A DNA stretch of 59,649 bases, taken from Chloromonas sp. AAM2. Lineage: Eukaryota > Chlorophyta > Chlorophyceae > Chlamydomonadales > Chlamydomonadaceae. The notes beneath the pieces are model-generated. The model ran no database searches. It worked only from the letters and a program-made list of their open reading frames with translations, and had not been told where the DNA came from. Positions within the stretch are counted from its first letter, which is position 1, and each line of letters starts with the position of its first letter. Positions 45,765 through 56,100 of the stretch are shown piece by piece. The translations under genes were made by a program, and so were the position numbers. The stretch spans positions 6,436 through 66,084 of the forward strand of contig QAXH01005896.1 of the NCBI GenBank assembly GCA_004335635.1. Direction: 5' to 3'.

Positions 45765-48700
45765 CCAACCCACGAGCAGCACTTGATCATGTGATATCCA
45801 GCAGCTGATGTCTCACAAGACATGCAAATCACGTGGGTGCACCACCACGGCAAAAGCAGCCACCCATACGTGGGAATCAAGCAAGTGCAAAACCTGCAGT
45901 TACAGCGATGGTTGTGAAGCAAGAGGAGGTTGCGAATCAGGGCTGGAAGCACAGGCCGGCTTGCCAAGTGTTGAGTTGAGAAAGGTTGCGTTGGGTGTTG
46001 ACTGCCCTTGGCGACGCCTGTGTCATGCCTGTGCTGTGCTGTCTGCCAGCCTATGCTTTGTGTCACCCGGGCTGGGTGTGAGCTGCGCCTTGCTGATCGT
46101 GGCGTGTGTAGCATGCAGTAGGTGCTCACGCATGTGCAATCGTGCATGCCGTGATATCACAGCATGGTGTCCTGCTGATTTGGCTATGGTACACACATGC
46201 GGCTGCGCTGCATCCGGGGCTGACGGTTGCTATGGTTGGACGCCTGCACTCCCGCCTGCAGCCTGCCATCAAGGTTGGCTGGTCCGGGGATGGAGGGGCA
46301 CCTTGGGAAAGGGGGGGGATAAGACCAGAGGAGCTGGGACGCTCACTCACTCGGCCTGCTATTGACTGGCTGAGGGTCAGAGTGCTGGAATCTCACTCAC
46401 CTACTCACCGCTGCGGTCTAGATTTTTTTTGCTGAGCTGTGGTCACCGGCTGTTGTACTCAACACTTGTTACTCAACTGCAACTGGCATATATTAATCGT
46501 GGGATTGATCTAAAGGGTCTGGAAACTAGTTTCATTAGATTGAGCGGAGGTCGGAATTGAGGCTATGTCCCGGTTATGTGTGTGTATGAGCTCCCGTGAC
46601 CGTTTTGGTGATCGTGCCTTGTCATGCTTTCTGCGGACAGGTGCTTTTGTGACCGATTGACCAGTGGCTGCGGTTTTGGGCATAGCGGACAGGTTTTGTC
46701 GTCAGAGGCCGACACTGTGTGCCCAGCACTTTTCGAGGCTTTTGTCCTCTGGACATCAGTTCATACCGCAAGGGCCCCGATTGTACCCTGAAGCATCTGC
46801 CTTTGGAAGGCTGGGCATTATACGCTGAAGCAATTACCACGTTTGATGTCCCACCCTCACAACCTACACGCAGGCGTTTGTGTGACACATGGTGTGATTG
46901 GTGGTCAATTATGGCGCAAGCTTGACAGCCTGACTTGAGGATTGGCCATGGTTCGTATTGTTTGGTGGTGGTTGGAGTTGGTTGGACCTTGACAATCAGG
47001 CCCATCCGCTCTTGGCACTCCTACGCTCTTGGTTGTACACTATTCATGGACTCAAATCTCAGGGGGAGATGTTGAGCAATGGGGATTGCAGGACTTCTGT
47101 GAACGAACCAAGCAAACATGCTGGGTCAGTTCTGTGACCAAGCCATTATAGGACAACGCTTCGCCATTGGCCATTTTGTGTTTGGCATGTCACTGCAGAG
47201 CATGCCATGGCATCCCAGTAGAGATGAGGGATGTGCAGCTATGGGCCAGTAAGAGAATAGTCACAGCCGTGCTCGCACACCAGCTGTTTGACAGTTAGGC
47301 CTTATTTTATATTCAACCACCCAAAGAATGGTGAATACTTTCATTTTGGCAGCCCTCTTGCCTGCCTTTCCTTCCAGACTTGTAGACACGAGTCACGAGA
47401 GAAGGCTAACAAGGCAGGCTACGTGGGCAGAACATCCAGTTGCCTTTTACGTTGCGGAAGGGCTGGAGCTTTGACACTTGGAAGGATGGTGGTGTAGGTT
47501 TGCGGGTATGGTTCGGCCTCAGACCAACGTGCCACTGAATCAAAGCAGGTTTTTTCTTGACACCTAACTTGGTTCGATGTGAGTCTGTGAACGTAGCGAT
47601 TTAGCAGGCACTAACAGCAGGTTGTTGGTTGCCTGAAGAGAAATCTGCTTCATTTGACAACTACTTGTTTGATGCTGACCACTGATCTGGTCTTTCTTCG
47701 AGTGCTGTTCTCCGTTTTGGTATTTTTTTAAAGTAGGCTGCTTACCCATGGCCCAATCCTGGCACAGTTGACTTTGTGATTAATGATTGTAAAAGGGGTA
47801 TACTCAACAAAAAGGACATGTGGCCTGCGTGCGGCGTGCTGGCCCAGACACCCCATACAAGCCAAGTGTCGTTCATGGCCCTACCACGCTTGGTGCCTCT
47901 TCATTTGCCGTGGACTGCCCCAGTGCTGGTGTTTGACCCAAGTCCATACCAGAGAAAGGGCGGTATCAAGGACAAGCAACACACCTCGCCTGCTGTCACA
48001 GCCCCTGTGCAGTCCCATGTGTGGGCTACGCCACGTCATGGCTGCAGTACGCCAGCAAGAGGCTGAGCTCGAGTGCGCGTGGGAGACATACACCAAGACC
48101 ATGGTCAGAGTATCCTGTTTGCAGACGGTAAGAGTCCTGCCACAAGAATGAAGCAGGACTTTGAAAGATGTGCCAAGAAGCGTTGCCAAGGCAGGCAGTC
48201 CTGCTGCATGCCTCGTAAACTTGTCTAGTGAACAGCAGCAAGCTTGTCAAACCCTTGCGCAACAACTAACCAGGGGAGCGTAAGCCGATGGCTCAAGATG
48301 CTTATCAAGCATCTTGCCGGACGCACTGGTCTGATAGATCCACTTGGTGCATGTATGCAACAGTGGGGTGTTGCTGTGTGCAACTCCGGTCGCAACCTCA
48401 ACCAAACAGAGCATCAGCTCTAATGCTGAGTGTACTTGGGATGTCACATGCATGCGGCGTGATCTTAACAGCAAACTAAACACACAGTTGTGCCAGCCGT
48501 TGGGTGCAATTCGGGATCAAGCCATGACGCATGCAAGTTTCATGAGCTCACAACAATCACCACAAATGAGCCCATCTGTTCATGAAAAGATGAAGACAGG
48601 ACACTGGATGTGGTTCATCAAAGACAACTCAAGCATCAAGTCGAGCACAACCTCGGTTTTGTATGGGTTTCATGGGGCCGCCATACCGATACAAGTAATG

Positions 48701-49796
48701 CCAGAACGTGAGTGTTTTTTGTTGTCAATGCCTAGAAAGATATCAAGGGCCTTGAAGGGAAGCTGCCAACCTGGCGCCAAAGCCTTTGAACCTGTTGATG
48801 GCATTGCCAGGAAAGAAGAAGTTTGATGAAATGCCTGTCAAATTGCTGATCCGGCTGTCAATGTTGCCTGTCAAACTCATCAAAGTCGTGTAGGTGGCTT
48901 GGCTGCCAGAAGGCGCGCGGCCAGGAAAGAAGAAGGCATGCCACAGACGAGGGCGCCACATACAAAAGTTCAACCGAACTGGGCCTCTCATGACCAGAAA
49001 CAGAATGCGCAGCAAAGTTGACCACGAGCCAAGAAAGGCACCATCCCAAGCCAGATGTATGTTGTGCCCAAGTAGGGATGGATTGCGGCATGGATTGAAG
49101 CTTACAACTGCACCGCTCTACTTGATACAACATTTTGCACTCTTATAAACTGTCATACCAAACGTGTTGAGCACAGCTGTAGCACGGTGGTACGGTGTAG
49201 TACGATGAACACAGCCCCAAAAGTCATACAGTGGTGTTTCATCAATAGAGCCTGATTAATGATGTCGTGTTTAACGTAATAATGTTGATACGATGTGTTT
49301 GATGGGGAAGGGAAGGGCAGGAGGATTGAATTGCGTACCCACTTGGGGTGCAGCAGTAACAAGCAGTGACTTCCTGCTGTCACGGATGAAACGGCCTGGG
49401 GAACAGTTGATGTGATTTCCACAGGAAAGCATGAACATAATCTGTAAGCTTCCAACCTTCTTGCTAATCTTGGGGGCGTGTTGGCTGGAGGCCAGACGCG
49501 CAAGGCCCGTCCTAAGCCGCCTGTCCTACTGAATCGGCTGATCCTGTTCACCTGCTTTCAACGCTGGGCCTAGTGCCCTTGCCACACAAGATGAGCGAAT
49601 AGTGTATGTGGACTGAGATCTCGTGAATAGATACTCAGCCAATCAGTGTGTGAGCAACAGTTTGTGGGGACTGAGATTTTTTTGCCTACGCGTTTAGCCT
49701 GTGAGTCAGCAGATGAGAATAAGGCATGGTGTGTTTGTGCAAGGGTGGTGATTGCTGACATAAACACCGTTGCTCAAGCCGCCCAGCGGGGGCCAT

Positions 49797-50112
49797 TCGC
49801 TTTTCCGCTCTTTTCTCCTCTCTTTCTTCCTCTCTTTTCCCTTTTTCGTTATTTTCCTCTTCCTCTTTTCCTCTCACTTGTCCTCTCTCTTCCTCTTTGT
49901 TCTTATTGCCGCGAGGCCTGTCGAGCTCATTTTTCTTTTCCTTCCGGTTTCCCTTTGCCATTTTATTGCAACGTGCCCTCCGCCTCTCTGGCTGTGCAGC
50001 CTGCCAGTTGTGGAATGCCATCAGCTGCCGGGCGCTCAGGAAATGCCAGTTCCCCCTAATTCTTTTCCCTTTTCTTCCTCTTTTTTCTTCTCCTCCGTCC
50101 TACTGCAGCGCA
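49797..50112. repeat. Pyrimidine-rich tract (CTTTTCCTCT type) with interruption
   Basis: Two long C/T-rich blocks (49797-49960 and 50055-50112) flank a duplicated exon-like segment. On the minus strand they read as Lys/Glu/Arg-rich codons. Such homopurine-homopyrimidine tracts can form triplex structures. Confidence 0.85.
49960..50042 (-). pseudogene. Duplicate of the SPL-like gene's last-exon end
   Basis: On the minus strand the stretch LMAFHNWQAAQPERRRARC mirrors the last coding residues of the SPL-like gene (LRAFRRWQAAQQQTRRVLQ, encoded at 50235-50163). A CCCGGCAG acceptor precedes it. The frame does not stop at the matching point but runs on into a highly charged Lys/Glu/Arg tail to 49686. 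It could be a dead fragment or an alternative terminal exon. Confidence 0.7.
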
Positions 50113-50162
50113 CACTGCCCCTTTCCCCGACCTGATGATCTTTAGTATCTTCAAATTTCTGG

Positions 50163-53100
50163 TTATTGCAGCACCCTCCTCGTCTGCTGCTGTGCAGCCT
50201 GCCACCTGCGAAATGCCCTCAGCTGCCAGGCACGGAAGAAGGTGGTGACCAACAGAGCGGCGGCTTGAACAATCAGGGCGCGACGCAGTGGGTGTGCAAC
50301 GTCAATGACCCTATAAGCGAGGGAGTGGAAGTATGCCTGGACGGTGCGGGCCACCAGCAGCTGTCCGAGGGGTGTCTGCGGGCAGCCGGGCAGCAGGGCA
50401 CGGTCAAGCTCCAGTCCTCTTGAAGCCTTACTGATCAATGTGCATGCCTTGTATTTGTTCATATGCATATCTTGCGGGGTCGAGAGAACCCAGAGCTTCA
50501 TTTCTCTATTTTTGCTATTGCTTGTCATCTATCTCTACAAACCAACGTCAAGCAAGCAACAATACAATTTAAGTCTTTTCAATCAAAGGTGTGCGGCTCT
50601 TATGGTATATTCAAATGAATCAAAGGCAGCAAGTTGACAGACAAGCGCCAGTACTCTCGGTGTGTGTCCAGGCTGTGCACATACGGACGGTTGCGCTTAG
50701 GTGCGGTGGTGACCAATAGGTCACCTAGCTTCCTTCCCCCCTTGCCCCTTCTAAGAAGTCCTCCCCGGACTGAAGGCCGTGTAAACAACAAACAACATAA
50801 GGACGTTGAAACCTTGACTTTGACCAAGCAGGCTCTAGCTCCAAGAATAATGGGTTAACGGCCATTTCTGGTTGGACACCGGCTTGAAGTTATGCGTTGT
50901 GGTAGTTGCAAACTAATAGAGCACTAAGGACCGTAGATGATTCAAATGTCTGTGTATTTGTGAACAAAAGGACGCACATAGTCCGTTATCATGGCAGTTC
51001 CCTTACCTGGTCAATAGGTGACTGCAGTACGACAATGTAGACCACATCGATGCAGTTGCCGGCCACAGTTGCCCATGTGACGAGTTGGTGAGCGGCCATG
51101 CGGGTCACCAGCACATGGGCCAGGGAGTGGAACACATGCGACCGGAACATCCATGCCTGCAACACAGGGAGACGCATGGACGGGGGTCATGGGACTTGAA
51201 AATTCAATACAGTAACAATATTGTATAATGACAAGCTTGTCTAGGTCTTGTGTAGCATGATTTGGTGGTGATGGAGATGAAAATGGACTGGTGGCATATA
51301 GAAGATGATGACAATGATAAGCTCAGGGCAAGCGTTGGGGCTGGCACATGCCTCGCTCTTGTCTTGGATGCAACGGTCTTGGGGGTACGAAACTGACACG
51401 CACACATCATGCAATGTACAATGTACCAGCCATATATGTTCATGTCTGGATTTGAATTGCTGCATCATGGATCGTGGAACATGACAGGAGCTGAGGGAAT
51501 CTGACCCTAGTACATGGTAGAAACCGCTGCCCCAACTGACCCACCTGAGAGTCTCCCAGCCACGTGGCTCCTGTAGCGCCAACCATGATGGGAATGTAGC
51601 AAGCACTGTTCAGAAACGTGACCGGGAACTCGAACATAAGGCTGCCCTCCATGGCGGTCCGGCATACAGAGACCATGCCGATTGCCACCATTGTAGCGGC
51701 CCAGAAGCAGACCAGGCTGGCCATCTGTGCTCGCATCATAGGCAGGTATCAATGTTTGCTTGATAATCAGCATTGTGTCCGTTAGCTGGTGAACAACTGT
51801 TAGTTGTTGAACAACAAAACCGCACAAATAATGACATCAGTTTTCCGTGCCAGATTCCGTCTGCTCGTGTCAGATTAGGGTTTCTCGACAAATCAGGTCG
51901 CATTTTGGTGTGGAGCAGTATGTGTGAAGTCAAGGGCCTGAGATCCCCCTGGTTTGTTTGTTTGTTTGTGTTTGTTTGTTTGTTTGTTTGTTTGTTTGTT
52001 TGTTTGTTTGTTGTGCGCTGTTCACATCTGTTTGATTCATCATATGGCGTGAACGGCACCCCCAATGTCAAACACCTGCCTACTCGTTTAAGTAGGTATA
52101 ATGTGCCCAGAATTTATCATCTCTTGCATGGCTTGCGAGCGTTCGCGCTCGGTGCATGTGGGCCCCCCTGATGTAATCAATCTATGTATGTATTATGCAT
52201 GATACGTATGTTGAGTATGTTATGTAGAGTATGTGAATGCTTCTACTCCTCCTTCTAATAATAAGGATCATCACCTTATTATTTGTAATAATCATTATGA
52301 TAGTATCATAAATGCAAATCACACATACCTGCCTCCTGGACCAAGCGCTGTACTCCTCCGTCTCACGTGTGCTCCACACCTCAATCATGCTGCGAAACCA
52401 GGACTGAAGCGCCATAACCGCTAACGGCCAACCGTCAACGTTACGCCTGACCAGTGGCACCGGAGCGCTTGCATGAGCGCTGCATGATGCTAAATTGTCT
52501 GTGGCTGAAATGTCACAATGTGATGGGGCGTCACGAGGCGCTGTATTGTCTGTGGCTGTAGTGTTGCTGCTTGGGCCTTGCGTGCCCGCTGGATGGTTGT
52601 GCAAAGCTGTTGTTGCTGGTTTTGGTGTTTGTTTTTCGTGGCCTTCAGTCCAAAGAGGAATGCCCAGCGCGCCCAACGACGGAAGGGGAAACTTGTCATG
52701 AGTTGTTGCCGCTGGTGCTGTCATTGCATGGCCTTCAGTCCCGGGAGGACTGCTAAGCAAGGGCAAAGGAGCACTGCCCCATCCGTTTCCCATGCAGACC
52801 CCAGGCGAGGCCTGTGCAAACACTTCAGCAGGTGTCATGCCTACACTGCCCTTGCCATGCAGCCATGCACGCTGGGCGGCATGCACATGGGCCGGTGGCA
52901 GGGCATGCGTGATGGTGTCTGACATGGCAAGGCACGTTTCTGTTGGTTGGGCAGCGGTTAGGTGCAGTGCGGTGCAGCCCGCCGCATCCTCCAGCTCCCA
53001 TGGCCAGGACCAGTCCGGCCCACCGTACAGTGTACCCCACCTGCACACAACCACGTGTACAATGTGCTCCGTTCACTGCAAGAAACGTGCAACAGCGCTA

Positions 53101-56100
53101 ATGCAGCTGTGAAGCAATGACCCGAAGGTTACCAGTGCCTAAGAAGCCATGCCCGTGCACGCCATCCAAAGGGTGCTGTACAAGAGCTGCACAAGAGACA
53201 GACATGCGCTGAATACGACCAAAACGCCAGGTGCTTTTTGAGGTATCTTGCGGTAGAGTAGCAGTCTACTGATCATATAGCAATAGTTTGAGTAAACTTG
53301 ACTGCCTGAATCATCACTATTTGATTTCTTAGACATTTTGTCAGGTCTTCCACCCACCTTAGCACTTGGTTCAGCACTGCAGGTTGCCCCGACGTGACAG
53401 CAGCATGCAGCAGGCTTGTTTGACCGGGCAGCAGCTGGTTTTCAGAACCATTAATCGCATCCGGAAACCCACCAGCCCGCAACAGCCACGTGCTGCAGGG
53501 CATGGCGGCCTTGGCAGCTCCAGCGGCATCAAGTTTGCTAATCTGTCCTATTGGCACATTATGAGCTGGCCAGATACCTACAAAACAGCACAGCTGGCTG
53601 CAAGAGCTTACAGCTGAACCATAATAATACATAATTGTACATGAGTCACACATGACTGCGGCAACAGCGCCAGATGTAAGATGACAGAACAGCCGATGTG
53701 TATGGTCATATGGGATACGTGTGAGTCTTCTGTGCTACGTCAGCATACCAGCTGACTGTACTAGCTGGTAGTTTAACCAGGTTGTCATACAGAACGGAAG
53801 CACGCAATGTGTATGTTATCATGTGCATGCTTACCATCTAGCTTGCCTCGTTGCAAAGTCTCCACCATCAGATCAGCCACAGCGCTAAGCCCATGCTGCA
53901 CTGCATAGATAAGCAGATCACCAGCGAGCTTTGACATCACACTGTCGGTTGCTGCCGTTTCCTGGCCGGGCTGCATGTCGGTTGGGCGGTTGTGGTGGTT
54001 CAGCCACGTGCCCAGGTCTTCCAGAAGGCAGCATGCAGGATGACCGGTCATTTGATCGGCAGGCAGCTCATTGGTGAGTACAGGGGTGGCTTGCGTATCA
54101 TTAGTAACTCCAGGGGTTAGGGTCCCTGAACCACTCGGTTGATGAACCTCAGCCACATGGGGGTCTGAGAAAGCATGAAACGGCTTGAATCCTCCGATCT
54201 CCTCAAAATGGCGCTCAAGCTCAGCTGCAGCTTCGGTCCAGTCAGATGGAAGCAGGAGCAGAGGTATGCTCGAGACAAGTACTTCTAGCCCAAGCTCGCC
54301 AGCAGACGTGGAGGGCTGGTGTGCCTGAATGGATTGCATGTTTGCTGTCTTGGTGGCTGCGTTGCTTGCTGCCTGGCTCTTGCACCACAGCTCTAGGCAA
54401 AGCGTGCCAGAAAAGGACACATCCATGCCAATGTTCACCTACGTGGTGCAAGTGCATAAACTGAAAACTGAATAGGTGAGTAATCGAAGCCACTGGACTT
54501 GTGTGCAGTGGTAAAGTTGAGCGCTATGTTGATTGTGTTCTCCCATTGAGCGGGCCTTTCCAGACTGAAGGCCACGTATCAACAACAACTGGTCTGGCAC
54601 CATTCTGTGTTTGTCAGTTCTGCAACCAGGGAGGCACTGAGAGCGTAAGTCTGGTCAAGTCAACAGTCTCATCATGGTGATGGCTGTACTCGCGAGCTTG
54701 CTGCAGAAGGCTTGAAAACCCTGTGGCTCTGCTGCTCGCTTCTGAAATCTGACTGTTCCATCTTGAACAGCTCACACAGTTGACAACCTTTGTCAGCTTT
54801 GCACGAAATGCGACACACGTTGCAGCTCACACAATCCAGATGTCGACCGCACACAGACGCACACAGTCCACTTGTCAACCACCCGCTGCCGTACCTTTGC
54901 ACTTGTGTAATCATCAAAGCTCGCACTGGCTGCCTGTTCAACCGATACAGGCAGATAGCTGCCACCCATCTGGCGTGCACGAAGCATGGCATGCAAAATT
55001 GTCCCAGAACTGGCAAACTTCTTTTTACTGCTCGTCTCTGATGATGAGTTGTGAGGCAAGCTGCCCGACTGTTCATGCGGAGCAGCAGCAGCACCAGCAG
55101 CAGCAGGCTGCCAGCCCTTCAGTTGGTAGCTACTAGGCAGCTGCAGCTGCACAGTGACAGTCAGCGGCTGGCTGGTGCTGGAGCTGGCCAGCTGCTGCAG
55201 GTCATTTGGCATGCAAGAAACAATTGGCTGGACGCTCAGAAGGCGACTTGAGGCGAGCTCAATGGAGTCCTTGATATTCAAGGTGTGTTCACGGGCGTCC
55301 ACATTGCAGTAGCTGCTGCTGCCTGTGTCCCATTGGCACATAACCAGCTTTCCCGATACCTGCAACACGGCACAACTGAACACGCATGAGTCGTTCTTTG
55401 CAACGCCAGCATACCAGCTGCCTGAGCGAGCTGGTACTTGAATCCGACCTGTGTACCGCAGTCTCATATCCGTAACACTGTAAATACGAAGAAAATCTGG
55501 CTTCTCCTAGCAGTTTTGCAACAAGGTCGTAGGTACATGATGCAGACACGCAATGCACATAATGCGCAGCCGCATGGAGTTTTTCTTGCCTGCAACTAGA
55601 GTCCACCATGCTTGCATTGCAGGAGTGGCTGACAAACCTCCAAGCGTCTACTCATAATTTTCAGGCCAATTGGTGGTGTAGCAATAAGTTTGCTAGTTTC
55701 AAACGCACCTGAATGCACATGGCATCCCCATGCTGAGGCCTGTCACGCATGGAGGTGTGTGTCATGATGCGAGCAATCAGGTCCACCATTCCACCCGCTA
55801 TATCATCCAGGTCTTGTGCTGCCTCCTTGTCACCTGCAGCCACTGCGCTGTAATAGTTGGAAAAGGAAACTGCGGTTTCCCTGTCAACTGCAGCACTGCA
55901 TGCGAGTACGACTTATCCTGGGGGTGTTCTGGGTGCTGCTAGGAGCGTGCCACCAAATGCAGCAGCATCAGCAGCCCTTGTATGGCAGATATATACAGAT
56001 GTTAACATCAGGGAAGTCATCACAAGACACGGGGTTTAGGGTGTGTGTATATCTGTATTTACACCAGGGAAGCCGCCAGAGGACACGGAACGGGATGGGC

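Larger units (their letters stand above)
45765..50162. other. 4.4-kb convergent interval without recognised gene
   Basis: It separates the stops of the PHT4-like gene (+) and the SPL-like gene (-). Frames of up to about 180 codons occur on both strands, but none has a domain or a phase-consistent splice chain. A purine tract followed by TGTTGAG at 47060-47075 looks like a polypurine tract and LTR start, without any retroelement coding around it. The right end carries the pyrimidine tract and duplicated exon described separately. Confidence 0.5.

Noticed and set aside
47060..47100. Polypurine tract followed by TGTTGAG as a Copia-type 3' LTR
   Set aside because: No reverse transcriptase, RNase H or integrase wording upstream and no second LTR.
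55360..55477. Extra coding exon MRLRYTGRIQVPARSG... before 55359 in the SPL-like gene
   Set aside because: Its acceptor leaves the preceding exon out of phase, while the TTGCAG acceptor at 55360 joins perfectly.
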